From contig JANQPD010000030.1 of the NCBI GenBank assembly GCA_028285465.1, forward strand, positions 62,001 through 126,000: DNA of 64,000 bases, written 5' to 3'. Shown here one piece after another: positions 43,107-52,720 of the stretch. The first letter of the stretch is position 1; the number at the start of each line of letters is the position of its first letter. The notes under the pieces are model-generated. The model was not told the DNA's origin and did not search any database. It was given only the letters and a program-made list of their open reading frames with translations. Origin of the DNA: Owenweeksia sp. (lineage in GTDB: Bacteria > Bacteroidota > Bacteroidia > Flavobacteriales > Schleiferiaceae). A program made the position numbers and the translations under genes.

Positions 43107-44705
43107 TTATCGCTTCACAACTTTTAAGGTGGATTTGCCGCTATCTCCGGTCACCTGAAGCATGTATATGCCATTTGGCAGATGGCTTAGGTCAATTAAA
43201 GCCTTGTCAGATTCTTCGTAGCTTTCCATCACCTTGGCTCCGGTAATGTCCACTACTTCCACAAGTTGAATAGCCCCTTCTTTTGCCTCAATGTTTACTA
43301 AAGCGTTCGTAGGATTGGGAAAGGCTTTAAAATGAGTCGCATTTGTTTTGTGCTCATCAAGCCCAATAGAAGCAGCCAGCTCAACAAAGATCCTGGCGCT
43401 GAAGAAGTTCATAACCGTATCAATATACGCCATAGACTGTGCTTTAATGTTCGGGTTTGTTTCATTGGCGCTGTTGGGGTCGTTCGGATCCCAGAAATCC
43501 CAGGGGTTGCTGTTTACCTGAAAGGGAAGGTTAGGGTCCGGGGGCGCAATGTTAAAGGTCAGGATGTTCTCCTGGTTGCCCAGGTTGTATTGATTGTTGC
43601 GGGCTTGCACACTGATCGGGTCCTGCAGATTGGCTTGTACGGATAAGGCATTGTTGCCTAGCGCGTTAGCCAGCCTGATAACGGTATGGCTACCGGCAAC
43701 TTCTACTACCGGGAAAAACTGCATTCCAACGGGAACCTGTACCATACCCTCATAATAGGGCGCGAAAAAATCAAAGCGGCAATGCGTGGAGGCCATAGGT
43801 ACATCACCTGCTTCCAACCAGGTAGAATCGCCCAGAGCTCCCCCCAGATTGAGGACCATACTTACATCATCGCTATACCCCGGGTGGTTTATAAAATTCC
43901 GGCCGGTAGCATTGGTATCTATTTCAGGCAAGCCAAGAGGGGTAGTGTTGCCGGTAAGGGTTACAGCTGCGCCATAGCCATCCCAATCCCCTACTATGCT
44001 TGTATCAATATACGGATCACCGGCATTTACGGGATCGCCATACAAGCCGGGGCCGGAGGCATCATACTGAAATTTACTCAAGTTAGCCACTTCAGCATAT
44101 TTATCTACCGTAGCATAGGCCAGAACGGTATACCCACCGGAGCCCTGCCCGACCAGTATAATGTCGTTACCGCTTACGCCATGTGGGTTGCTGTCTTCCG
44201 CTACGGTTTTCCGTACGTACCGAACCGCTGCCTTCGCATCCTGGATAGATTTATATACCGCTAGCAAGTTCGTACCCCTGCGCAGGTCGAGGTTGGTGCT
44301 GTTTGCCAGCCAACCTACCCGATAAGAAGCGGATATAGCGACATACCCCTTTTGGGCAAAACGCGTACAGATCTCAACGGCCGCACTGTCGGTCCTGTCG
44401 CCCATAGGCGAAACCAGGCCTTTAGGCAAAAAACTACCCGTATGGAAATAGATAACCACCGGCCTGTTGGTAGCAAAATCTACGGTAGAGCTGGGTTTGT
44501 AGATGTCGCACATCAGGGGAAGCAGTTGCGGGCCACCAATGCTCGAAGGGGCATATTCATTAAAGTTTATACCATATGTAACATCCTTCGTAACCTCTAT
44601 TTGCGCTTCTGTAAAGATGTCATCCTGGTAACGCGTCTGTGCATGTGTCACAAACGCGCCCATTAAGGCACATCCTATCAGAAGATTGGGTAATTTTCTT
44701 TTCAT
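43107..44705 (-). CDS. Secreted carboxylesterase-like alpha/beta hydrolase with T9SS sorting tail
   Basis: 532 residues (ATG 44705; another ATG two codons earlier). Signal peptide LLIGCALMGAFVTHAQ. Hydrolase core: PVVIYFHTGSFLPKGL (oxyanion region), nucleophile Ser in LVGQGSGGYTVLA, and His in VAGSHTVI as candidate base. The last 80 residues are a type A T9SS sorting domain (FKAFPNPTNALVNIEA, LSHLPNGIYMLQVTG, STLKVVKR). So it is exported by T9SS to the surface or medium. It follows the TonB-dependent receptor gene by 36 bases on the same strand, suggesting uptake of a product of its own hydrolysis. Confidence 0.88.
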   Translation of the reverse strand: MKRKLPNLLIGCALMGAFVTHAQTRYQDDIFTEAQIEVTKDVTYGINFNEYAPSSIGGPQLLPLMCDIYKPSSTVDFATNRPVVIYFHTGSFLPKGLVSPMGDRTDSAAVEICTRFAQKGYVAISASYRVGWLANSTNLDLRRGTNLLAVYKSIQDAKAAVRYVRKTVAEDSNPHGVSGNDIILVGQGSGGYTVLAYATVDKYAEVANLSKFQYDASGPGLYGDPVNAGDPYIDTSIVGDWDGYGAAVTLTGNTTPLGLPEIDTNATGRNFINHPGYSDDVSMVLNLGGALGDSTWLEAGDVPMASTHCRFDFFAPYYEGMVQVPVGMQFFPVVEVAGSHTVIRLANALGNNALSVQANLQDPISVQARNNQYNLGNQENILTFNIAPPDPNLPFQVNSNPWDFWDPNDPNSANETNPNIKAQSMAYIDTVMNFFSARIFVELAASIGLDEHKTNATHFKAFPNPTNALVNIEAKEGAIQLVEVVDITGAKVMESYEESDKALIDLSHLPNGIYMLQVTGDSGKSTLKVVKR

Positions 44706-44747
44706 AATCATTGAGAATTTAATTTAAGGTGAAAAAATAATGAATTT

Positions 44748-47501
44748 TTACTTCATTTCGTATAGAATGGAAAAATAAGCCAGTCGCCCTACCCTTGGGC
44801 CACCGTATACCTGAAACACTTCATTGTTTGCCAGGTTACTGGCGCCCAGCTTGAAGTTCAAGCCTGTTTTAGGTAAGGCATAGCTCACCTGGGCATCCAA
44901 CAAACCATAAGAATCAATATTGCCGGTAAATTGTGGGGATCCTTCAAACAAAAAGCCCTGTATCCATTTATAGGTAACATTGAACCCGACATTTTTTATC
45001 CGGCTGATTTTTAGATCACGGCCACTCAGGCTTATATTGTATTTGTTTTCGGGGGTATTGAAAGCGGGAATAATGGGGTCGTCCGTAGCGGTGTTCAATA
45101 CATTCCAGGTGTAATTTCCGGCCAGGATATAGTTGTTCCAGAAGTAGAAATTTGCCCCGGCACTAAATCCCTGTGTAGTAACCGTTTCCTGCGAGTTAGC
45201 TGCAATCCTGTAGGCCTGCGCCCCGCTAAAGCGGTTATCGGGCCCTGCATTGGGGTCATCTTCTATTTCGAGGCCTACATTAAAGCCGATAAAATCACTG
45301 TACCAACTGTAGTAATAATTCAAATCGAGGAAAAGCTGGTTCCATAAAGTGGTCCTGTACCCCACTTCTATTGTACGTACCTGCTCAGGCTTTACCGGGT
45401 CTACGCTGTAATAGCCCCATTGGTAATTTCTGCGTGCTTCTACTCCTGAACCGAGGAAGTTCTCAATATCTTCCTGGGTTACCAGGGAATCATAACCGTT
45501 GAGGTTCCCCAACAGAATGGCCCTGCCTACGTTGTAAAACAAATACTGGTCCTGCAAGGTAGGGTTACGGATAGCCGAAGAGAAAGACAACCTCAGGGTA
45601 TTGAGGTTGTCAAAACTGTACACCCCGGAAACCGCCTGCGAACTGAAGAGGTTAAAGTTCTGATTTTTATCTATCCGCAGCGTAGCACCCAACTTTAGCT
45701 TTTCTTTGATCGTTTTCTCCCACCCTCCGAATACACCAAATTCGTAATTGCTTATCTGGATGCCCGCCGTATCGCTAAAAATAGTGCCTTCGGAGTTTGG
45801 TCTGTAGAGTCTTCCGCTACCTCCTACCGAAAATGTACCCCAGGAAAATGGGTCAAAATTATACAGCCCCTGCACATGATACAGGGAAGAGCGGTCGATG
45901 AACTTAGAACCACCATCGTTGAAGCTTCTTTGAGAAACGTAACTGAAGAGCGAGTCGAATGCTGCCGTACCGGGAGTGAGTGCCTCTATAGAACCATACG
46001 ACAAATTAGCGATGCGCCTGGTAGAATCGTGCAGGCCTTGTATAAAAGGGCGGTTGGCATCGATCAGGTCATTCAGCTGCTGCTCAAACTCTTCCCGCTC
46101 CAGGTTCGATTCGGGATAGCCCGGTAGATCCTGTACGGCAGGTGCCCCGATAAAGCTCCAGAAGTTTCTATAGGTGCTCCCCCAAACACCTTCTTCTACA
46201 AAGGCATTCTGCATTTGGAGGGCAGTAAAATAGGCATCGTAAGAGTTTCCTGCATTCTCACTTGTAGCATAGGCGCGTATAAACCACTTGTCCTCTTTCT
46301 TCACTTCAAACCGGTTTTGGTAAAACGTGATGTCTTTTAAACTATAGCGGTTATCTCCCTGGTACACCGTTGTGCCATAGCCGAAGTTAAAGGCGTAGAT
46401 CAACTCAAGTTCCGGCTTGAGCTTGTAATGCAAGGCAGTGGATAGTTTGAGGTTTTGTGTATTGTAGTCTACAAGGAATTTTTCTTCAATTCCGGACTGA
46501 TAAAAATTTCCCAGCCCCGGATAAGTCCTGATGTCCCCTCCATCGTCAAAACGCACTTCGTCCCCGTAGCGGTTTATGGCATCGTAGCCTCCCGGGTTCT
46601 CTCTCCCCTCTTCACTTTGCAGGGTAGGATCCAGGTTATCGGCCTCCCAATCATCTGCCTGCAGGTAAAAAGCATTCACCTTAAAGGCGAAATTTTCATA
46701 ATCCGCATCCCCCAGCTTAAAAGCTTCGGCATACCGCACGGCTGTTTCGGTAAGCGCCCGTTCCCCTACTTTTACACTGGCCGAAAGGCCCTGGTAAAGA
46801 AAGGGGTCTTTGGTGGTCATGGAAATCACCCCGTTAAAGGCACCCGGTCCGTAAAAAGCGGTACTTGCCCCGGCTATAATGTCTACATTGGCTACATCCA
46901 GTTCACTGGCACCCAGGAAATTCCCCAGAGAGAAATTCAAACCGGGTGCCTGGTTGTCTACCCCGTCAATGATCTGCAGGGAACGTACCGGGCTGGTGCT
47001 GTTAAAGCCCCGGGTGTTGATCACTTTGAACCCAATACTCGCTGAGGTAAGGTCTACGCCCTTGAGGTTCCCCAGGGCCTCGTAAAAGCTGGCAGCCGGG
47101 GTTTCCTTTATCGCCAGCGCATCGAGGGCTTCTACGGTAAGCGCACTTTCACGCTGCTTTTCACTTAGTCGTTGAGCAATTACATCTACTTCCCCCAACA
47201 TTTCCTGGTCTTCTTCGAGCACTATTTTTACCGGTATAGCCGCTTTTGCTATGCTTACTTCCTTAAGGCTATACCCGATGAAACTCACCTGCAACACTAA
47301 AGGGAAGGATCTGTCCTTTACGTTTAAAGAAAAATTGCCTTCAAAATCCGTAGTGGTACCCGATGTCGTGCCCTTAATGACCACGTTTGCTCCAATAATG
47401 GGTGCTCCATTGGTTTCTGTAACGCTACCGGTTAATACCTGCCCGCGCATACAGCTATATGAAAACAAGAATATTAAAGCGAAAAAAGTAAGCTTATTCA
47501 T
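44748..47501 (-). CDS. TonB-dependent outer-membrane receptor
   Basis: 917 residues. Signal peptide, then a carboxypeptidase-regulatory-like domain (TGSVTETNGAPIIGANVVIK), a plug (LGNLKGVDLTSASIGFKVIN, STAFYGPGAFNGVISMTTKD) and a 22-strand-type barrel ending VGRLAYFSILYEMK. No SusD partner is next to it, so it is not a classic Sus pair. It is first in an operon with the T9SS-exported esterase. Substrate unknown; the esterase suggests an esterified compound. Confidence 0.93.
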   Translation of the reverse strand: MNKLTFFALIFLFSYSCMRGQVLTGSVTETNGAPIIGANVVIKGTTSGTTTDFEGNFSLNVKDRSFPLVLQVSFIGYSLKEVSIAKAAIPVKIVLEEDQEMLGEVDVIAQRLSEKQRESALTVEALDALAIKETPAASFYEALGNLKGVDLTSASIGFKVINTRGFNSTSPVRSLQIIDGVDNQAPGLNFSLGNFLGASELDVANVDIIAGASTAFYGPGAFNGVISMTTKDPFLYQGLSASVKVGERALTETAVRYAEAFKLGDADYENFAFKVNAFYLQADDWEADNLDPTLQSEEGRENPGGYDAINRYGDEVRFDDGGDIRTYPGLGNFYQSGIEEKFLVDYNTQNLKLSTALHYKLKPELELIYAFNFGYGTTVYQGDNRYSLKDITFYQNRFEVKKEDKWFIRAYATSENAGNSYDAYFTALQMQNAFVEEGVWGSTYRNFWSFIGAPAVQDLPGYPESNLEREEFEQQLNDLIDANRPFIQGLHDSTRRIANLSYGSIEALTPGTAAFDSLFSYVSQRSFNDGGSKFIDRSSLYHVQGLYNFDPFSWGTFSVGGSGRLYRPNSEGTIFSDTAGIQISNYEFGVFGGWEKTIKEKLKLGATLRIDKNQNFNLFSSQAVSGVYSFDNLNTLRLSFSSAIRNPTLQDQYLFYNVGRAILLGNLNGYDSLVTQEDIENFLGSGVEARRNYQWGYYSVDPVKPEQVRTIEVGYRTTLWNQLFLDLNYYYSWYSDFIGFNVGLEIEDDPNAGPDNRFSGAQAYRIAANSQETVTTQGFSAGANFYFWNNYILAGNYTWNVLNTATDDPIIPAFNTPENKYNISLSGRDLKISRIKNVGFNVTYKWIQGFLFEGSPQFTGNIDSYGLLDAQVSYALPKTGLNFKLGASNLANNEVFQVYGGPRVGRLAYFSILYEMK

Positions 47502-47598
47502 GCATAGATGCTGTTATCCGTTTGGAAAACTACAAAAAAAGCCGCTGGAAATCCCCGCAACAAAAGGCACGGGATAAAAATTATATTTTTGCCGCGCT

Positions 47599-48342
47599 AT
47601 GATCAACAATAAAAAAATTGTGGTGGTATTGCCCGCCTACAACGCGTCCCGCACCCTGGAAAAGACTTATGCCGAGATTCCCTTCGACATTGTGGATGAA
47701 GTGGTTTTGGTAGATGACAAAAGCCCGGACGACACCATAGCCGTGGCAGAGAAACTGGGTATCAAGCACATTGTGCCGCATGAAGTAAACCGGGGATACG
47801 GGGGCAACCAAAAAAGCTGTTACAACAAAGCGCTGGAGCTGGAAGGCGATATTGTGATCATGCTGCACCCGGACTATCAATATACACCCAAGCTTATTCA
47901 CAGCATTTCCTACGTGATTGCCAATGACCTATACCCGGTAGTATTCGGCAGCCGTATATTGGGCAAAGGCGCCCTTACGGGAGGAATGCCCTGGTACAAA
48001 TACGTAGCCAACCGCCTGCTTACGTTTACCCAAAACGCCTTGATGAATCAAAAGCTATCGGAATACCACACCGGCTACCGCGCCTTCTCGCGGGAGGTTT
48101 TGGAAGCGGTAAACTATGAGCTCAATTCTGATGACTTTGTTTTTGATAACCAGATGGCTGCCCAGGTATTTTATAAGGGCTTTGAGATCGCGGAGATCAC
48201 CTGCCCTACCAAATATTTTCCCGAGGCGTCTTCTATAAACCTAAAGAGGAGTGCTATTTACGGTTTAGGGGTACTCAAAGTGTCGCTGCAATATTTCCTG
48301 GCCAAGTTGGGCTTACTGAAGCCCGCCTATTTGGAGAAGTAG
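47599..48342 (+). CDS. GT2 glycosyltransferase (DPM1-like)
   Basis: 247 residues, soluble, no C-terminal membrane spans. GT-A core: VVVLPAYNASRTLEKT, VVLVDDKSPDD, IVIMLHPDYQYTP (DxD equivalent HPDYQ) and EYHTGYRAFSREVL. The HxGYRAF segment is typical of polyprenyl-phosphate glucosyl/mannosyl transferases. It ends 16 bases into the converging GT39-like gene. Confidence 0.9.
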   Translation: MINNKKIVVVLPAYNASRTLEKTYAEIPFDIVDEVVLVDDKSPDDTIAVAEKLGIKHIVPHEVNRGYGGNQKSCYNKALELEGDIVIMLHPDYQYTPKLIHSISYVIANDLYPVVFGSRILGKGALTGGMPWYKYVANRLLTFTQNALMNQKLSEYHTGYRAFSREVLEAVNYELNSDDFVFDNQMAAQVFYKGFEIAEITCPTKYFPEASSINLKRSAIYGLGVLKVSLQYFLAKLGLLKPAYLEK

Positions 48343-50003
48343 TTATTTCCCGGGGATCTTTTGTAAAAATAAAAGCCGTTCTTGGCATACATAAGCGTGG
48401 CATCGGGGATCTTTTCTTCTAGCTCCTGGTGATGGGTAAGCTTACAGCTGATGTACACCGTTTTGTCTACCTCCCCGTACTTCAGCCAATCCTGGTTCTG
48501 CGCCTTTTCATTTGTATGCGGCTGCATGCGTCCATAATACCAGGGTACATAACTCTTAAACCCGTAGGTGGTAAAATAAGCGTCCTCCCCTGCCCTTTCT
48601 TCATAGAATTGTACGTGGGCTCTTTGGCTGATGTGTTCTACCTTTCCTACAAAAAAGATAAGCGCCAGGAACACCCAAATACCCATGGAAACGAAAAACT
48701 GCTGAAGGGCTCTTTGTTTGTTTCTGCGATAGAGGTACAAAAACAAAGCAAGGGCTATAAAAAGGAATGCGGCAGGAATATAGTCCCAGTAATTCCAGGA
48801 AACAGAGGCCTGTACATTAGCGGCCGCAAAAGGGTCATTCGCTACGAGGCGGGCAAGTGTTTCGGGGTGCATGCCCAGGTAGGGCAAGGCAAGAGAAGCT
48901 ACTGCCAGGATCAGGCCAATCAAAACAAACAAAGACACATTCCATATCCTCCATTTGCTGCGTCCTTCCAACAAACGCCACAACGTTAAGGCAGACAAGA
49001 AGCTAATGGGGTAATAGGCCATGGAGGAATAGTGAATGATCTTGGTACCCACCAGCGAAAAGAGAATAAGTATTACCCAAAGTAAGATCAGCATCCAAAG
49101 TTGAAAGTCGCGCATATGGTAAGGCATATCCTGTTTTACCTTCAAAGCATTAAGTGCAAATATGCTGGCGGGGAAACAACCTATAAGCAAAACCACAAAG
49201 TGGTAGCCCGGAAAACCGGAATGCCCGGCATCGCCCGTGGTAAGCAACTCCCATTGCCGTATGGTAAACTCTACAATAAAAGCCGGGCCATGTGCCGCAT
49301 ACTCCACACCAAACCACAAGAGAAATACGCCAAGGGCGATAAACGAAAAGCTGAAAAACCCTTTCAGGGACAAAAACATTTTGAAACGCGATAGCACCCA
49401 GTAGCTCAGCAAACAAAGAAAAACCAGGAGATACGCCACCGGCCCTTTGGTAAGTACGCCCAGGCCTATGCTTACACCTGCCAACCATAGGTAGGTGCGT
49501 ATCTCTTTTGAGAAATAAAGGTCACGGTATTCCTTTTTGCGCCATATGTAATGGATGAGAAAGAAAAGCCCATTGAAGATGAAAAAGTTAAACAACGGAT
49601 CTATGATCCCCGATTTGAAATACAGAAAAGGCAGGATGCTTCCAAACCAGCTCAGTGCCCATAAATAGCCAAAGCGCCTGTCGAGCAGGAACTTTCCGCT
49701 GATGTATAAGAAAGGGAGCACCACTACCCCTAATAAGGCATTCGGAAAGCGGGCCGCATAATCTCCTACCCCCAGCAGTTTCATGCTTAAGGCTTGCATC
49801 CAAAAAAAGAAAGGGGGCTTTTCGGTAAAAGAAGTATAATTGATCTGCAGTTGTAAAAAATCACCCGTTACCACCATTTCCCGGGCCAACTCCGCAAAGT
49901 TTATTTCGTCCCAATCAAAAAGATGTACGCCTCCCAGGAAAGGGAGAAAAAACAGAAGGGCCATGCCTGCCCAAAACCAGGTATTGCGGTCAAAATATTT
50001 CAT
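48327..50003 (-). CDS. GT39/ArnT-like membrane glycosyltransferase
   Basis: 558 residues with about eleven transmembrane segments. The first periplasmic loop has DWDEINFAELAREMV, with the two acidic residues of the PMT/ArnT family, and PPFFFWMQAL follows. A soluble C-terminal domain of about 80 residues ends the protein. Family members transfer a sugar from a polyprenyl-phosphate donor to lipid A or protein. It overlaps the PAP2 gene by 4 bases, so both are co-translated; the GT2 enzyme nearby could supply its donor. Confidence 0.88.
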   Translation of the reverse strand: MKYFDRNTWFWAGMALLFFLPFLGGVHLFDWDEINFAELAREMVVTGDFLQLQINYTSFTEKPPFFFWMQALSMKLLGVGDYAARFPNALLGVVVLPFLYISGKFLLDRRFGYLWALSWFGSILPFLYFKSGIIDPLFNFFIFNGLFFLIHYIWRKKEYRDLYFSKEIRTYLWLAGVSIGLGVLTKGPVAYLLVFLCLLSYWVLSRFKMFLSLKGFFSFSFIALGVFLLWFGVEYAAHGPAFIVEFTIRQWELLTTGDAGHSGFPGYHFVVLLIGCFPASIFALNALKVKQDMPYHMRDFQLWMLILLWVILILFSLVGTKIIHYSSMAYYPISFLSALTLWRLLEGRSKWRIWNVSLFVLIGLILAVASLALPYLGMHPETLARLVANDPFAAANVQASVSWNYWDYIPAAFLFIALALFLYLYRRNKQRALQQFFVSMGIWVFLALIFFVGKVEHISQRAHVQFYEERAGEDAYFTTYGFKSYVPWYYGRMQPHTNEKAQNQDWLKYGEVDKTVYISCKLTHHQELEEKIPDATLMYAKNGFYFYKRSPGNNYFSK

Positions 50004-50650
50004 ACTCTTCTGTTTAACAAACCTTTTGTGCTCCAGGGTCTGTTGTTCAGGTTACCGAGATAATAACTAAACCCTGCGATGCCTATACCTAAAAAACCCC
50101 CGGCCACTACATCTTCCAGGAAATGTTGGGACAGGTAAATACGGGAATACCCCACAAAGGCTGCCACGCCTATACACAACAATTGTACAAAGGGCCTGCG
50201 TGTATAAAAGGCTAAAAGGCCATAGCAGGCGAAGGCCGCTGTTGTATGGCCGGAAGGAAAGCTATTGCTGCTGTGGTTTTCCACGCCCTCTATCAAACGA
50301 AGCGCCTCGCTGCTTTTGAAATAGGCAAACGGGCGCAATTCATCCGGGAAAACCAGTTGCTTTAAAACACCTACCAATACCAAGGTAAGCAAAGCGGCAT
50401 ACAGCATGGCGAGCGCCCGCTTATAGCTTGTGGTAGCCAACCCCAGGATTGCACCCACAAAAACAACCCCGTCCCCCAGGTTGGTACCCCATTTAAAAAC
50501 AGGGTCTAGTAAGGGGTGGTACCAACCGTTTTGGGTAAGGTGGATCACCTCTTTGGGGTAAAGGGCTAAAAAAACAATCCCGGTACATAAGAGAAATGCA
50601 GCCGGGATTAAAAAGTATGTATTGTTGCGGATAAAATGTCCGGCATTCAT
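50000..50650 (-). CDS. PAP2-family membrane phosphatase
   Basis: 216 residues with six hydrophobic helices. The three phosphatase motifs are complete: KQLVFPDELRP, SFPSGHTTAAF and SRIYLSQHFLEDVVAG. Such enzymes remove phosphate from lipid carriers such as undecaprenyl pyrophosphate. In an operon with the START-like gene (1-base gap) and the GT39-like gene (ATGA overlap), which suggests work on the same lipid-linked glycan. Confidence 0.92.
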   Translation of the reverse strand: MNAGHFIRNNTYFLIPAAFLLCTGIVFLALYPKEVIHLTQNGWYHPLLDPVFKWGTNLGDGVVFVGAILGLATTSYKRALAMLYAALLTLVLVGVLKQLVFPDELRPFAYFKSSEALRLIEGVENHSSNSFPSGHTTAAFACYGLLAFYTRRPFVQLLCIGVAAFVGYSRIYLSQHFLEDVVAGGFLGIGIAGFSYYLGNLNNRPWSTKGLLNRRV

Positions 50651-50651
50651 A

Positions 50652-51044
50652 TTACGAACCGATGGTATGCAATAATTCGTTTATCTGGCTGTCCCACAAC
50701 AGCTTGTCTTCTTCCACTTCATCTTCTTCGCTGTGGTCGATCACCATTAGGGAAGTATCATTGGTCAGCTCATCTACCACGATCTTAAATTCGAAAAAAT
50801 ACTTATTTCCCTCTTCTTCGTCTTCTTCCCAGCGAAAACGGATGAAAACATCTTTCTTTTTGCCCAATAAGATGGCCGTACGTTCTTCATCATCCCAGAT
50901 AAACGTAAACTTTTCCCCACGGGAATTCACATCATCACAAAACCATTCAGACAGGCCGCTGGGTGTGGAAAGAAAAGGAAAAAGCATTTGGGGCGAGGCC
51001 TTTACAGGAAACTCTAGTTCGTATTTGATGCGCTCTGTAGTCAT
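50652..51044 (-). CDS. START-like (AHSA1-type) domain protein
   Basis: 130 residues. The fold fits SRPBCC/START-like proteins: IKYELEFPVKASPQMLFPFL, GLSEWFCDDVNSRGEKFTFIW, then a very acidic region (DHSEEDEVEEDK) and a C-terminal helix. This compact acidic version is widespread in Bacteroidota and of unknown function. First gene of the START-PAP2-GT39 operon. Confidence 0.85.
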   Translation of the reverse strand: MTTERIKYELEFPVKASPQMLFPFLSTPSGLSEWFCDDVNSRGEKFTFIWDDEERTAILLGKKKDVFIRFRWEEDEEEGNKYFFEFKIVVDELTNDTSLMVIDHSEEDEVEEDKLLWDSQINELLHTIGS

Positions 51045-51193
51045 AAGCTGTGTTGAAAATGAAAGAGGCGCAATATAAAAAATATTGGATTCGAAAAAAT
51101 GTAAAAAAGAGAATAGGGCGCTTTTTCAAAAACAATATTGGAGTATATTTGCAGCCCTCAAAACGAAGCAGTAATATAACTGCTTTGCAGGAT

Positions 51194-51267
51194 GGCGAGG
51201 TAGCTCAGGCGGTTAGAGCGCAGGATTCATAACCCTGAGGTCGGGAGTTCGAGTCTCCCCTTCGCTA
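51194..51267 (+). tRNA. tRNA-Met (anticodon CAT)
   Basis: A full cloverleaf can be drawn: acceptor GGCGAGG pairs with CTTCGCT (two G-U pairs), D arm GCTC/GAGC, anticodon arm CAGGA-TTCATAA-CCCTG, variable AGGTC, T arm GGGAG-TTCGAGT-CTCCC. 74 bases without an encoded CCA. CAT could also be initiator or an Ile tRNA with lysidine; the acceptor start favours elongator Met or Ile2. Confidence 0.93.
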
Positions 51268-51274
51268 CTAAATA

Positions 51275-51303
51275 AAGGCACACCCATTAAGGGATCGTGC
51301 CTT
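51275..51303 (+). terminator. Terminator after tRNA-Met
   Basis: AAAGGCAC / GTGCCTTT, an 8-base stem with a 13-base loop followed by TATTTTTC, beginning 8 bases after the tRNA. Confidence 0.8.
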
Positions 51304-51733
51304 TTATTTTTCATGGGTCTATCAGGTCAGACAAGGTTTCCGGGCATAACCGCCAAGGACCTGCAGGAGGAAGGTTAGACCCGGTCTTTTCCCCTTTTCT
51401 GGCCTCCCATAATAAAATATTTAAAGGCCTAGGGTCTCCCGTTTTTTCTTTGCCTCGGGATTTGAAATACACTCTTACAGAACCGGGCCGGACCATTGCT
51501 TATGGCTGGGTCAAAAAAGCAAAAGCGGCATACAATTACTTTTTACCTTTCCGGATTGGTATTGGATTGTGTTGATCAACACGTGGTTTTTACAAAAACA
51601 ACAGAAAGCAAGCTTTAACATCCATTCTGTTAAGTACCCGAAGGCCAAAGGTGATAAACACCCATGGGTAGATGAAAGAGACTATGCTCTCTTTACCCTC
51701 CTATGTGCAAAGGAAGATATGCCTAAACCCTAA
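51304..51733. other. Intergenic; possible gene debris
   Basis: A 92-codon frame at 51297-51575 reads LTEPGRTIAYGWVKKAKAAY near its end but matches no family I know and its N-terminal half overlaps the terminator. GTTGATCAAC at about 51574 is a palindrome. Treated as non-coding. Confidence 0.45.
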
Positions 51734-52186
51734 ATGAATTTCACTATGAAAGATGCATTTTTAGAAGAAGCCATCAAAGAGGCCAAAAAAGGACTGGACG
51801 AAGGGGGAATACCCATTGGCAGCGTACTTATTTATAAAGGAAAGATATTGGGAAAAGGCCACAATAAAAGAGTTCAGGAGGGCAGTGTTGTACTGCATGG
51901 AGAAATGGACGCTTTGGAAAATGCGGGCAGGCAACCTGCTTCCGTATACAAGGAGTCTGTACTTTACACTACGCTTTCCCCCTGCCCCATGTGCACGGGC
52001 GCCATTTTGCTATATGGCATTCCTAAAGTAGTAATTGGTGAGCATAAAACCTTTATGGGGGCCGAAGAACACCTAAGGGCAAACGGGGTTGAGGTAGTGG
52101 TGGCAAACGATGCCGAATGCATTTCTATGATGCGGGCCTTTATAAAAAAACGCCCCGGGCTTTGGAATGAAGATATTGGGGTTTAA
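51734..52186 (+). CDS. Cytosine deaminase-like (CDA superfamily) enzyme
   Basis: 150 residues. Zinc site: His and the proton-shuttle Glu in VVLHGEMDAL and PCPMC, both complete. The rest (GGIPIGSVLIYKGKILGKGH, VVIGEHKTFMGAEEHLRANG) resembles yeast FCY1-type cytosine deaminases more than tRNA deaminases, in particular the C-terminal DAECISMMRAFIKKRPGLWNEDIG. Start at MNF (51734) or at the second Met four codons on. Monocistronic. Confidence 0.87.
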   Translation: MNFTMKDAFLEEAIKEAKKGLDEGGIPIGSVLIYKGKILGKGHNKRVQEGSVVLHGEMDALENAGRQPASVYKESVLYTTLSPCPMCTGAILLYGIPKVVIGEHKTFMGAEEHLRANGVEVVVANDAECISMMRAFIKKRPGLWNEDIGV

Positions 52187-52236
52187 GCAGAGAGGCCCGG
52201 TTGTGAAGAAGGTCTAAAAAGCAATACCCCCTGTTC

Positions 52237-52617
52237 TTACTTCAATGCCTGGTGTAAGGCAATTCTATTGCCCTCGCTGTCTTCAAATTCGGCCACAAAG
52301 CCTAAATCGCCATTAGACGTTTTGGGATAGAGTACCTGTCCCCCGCTTTGTAAAACCTGCGCCAGCGTTTTATCGATATCCCCGGTACCAAAATAAAGAA
52401 TAGCCCCCTCTTTTGTAGGCTTATACACGGCTCCTTTGGCCAAAGCCCCGGAGATGCCGGGATGGGCATCTGAAAAAGGGAACAAAGCCATTTCATTTTC
52501 GTCAATAATGTCTTTTTCAAAACGAACGCCAAATACGTTCCTATAAAATTGCATTGCCCGGTGCATATCGGTTACAGGGATCTCAAAATACACAACGGGA
52601 TTATACGGTTCGCTCAT
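52237..52617 (-). CDS. VOC-family (glyoxalase/bleomycin-resistance fold) protein
   Basis: 126 residues, one pair of beta-alpha-beta-beta-beta modules: VVYFEIPVTDMHRAMQFYRN and YFGTGDIDKTLAQVLQSGG. Candidate metal ligands are Glu13 and Glu near GFVAEFEDSEGN. The substrate is unknown; many such proteins are lyases, dioxygenases or drug-binding proteins. A gap of 103 bases separates it from the hydrolase gene on the same strand. Confidence 0.88.
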   Translation of the reverse strand: MSEPYNPVVYFEIPVTDMHRAMQFYRNVFGVRFEKDIIDENEMALFPFSDAHPGISGALAKGAVYKPTKEGAILYFGTGDIDKTLAQVLQSGGQVLYPKTSNGDLGFVAEFEDSEGNRIALHQALK

Positions 52618-52720
52618 GTCTCCTTCTGCTTGATTTTCAATTGGTTCTTTTCAAAAGCCTTGTATCGGGCTCACTACCTTGCCTTTTTTCTTATTCCGGG
52701 GTTCTTAAACGTAGGCTGCT

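Noticed and set aside
51297-51575. 92-residue gene after tRNA-Met
   Set aside because: Starts inside the tRNA terminator and has no recognisable motif.
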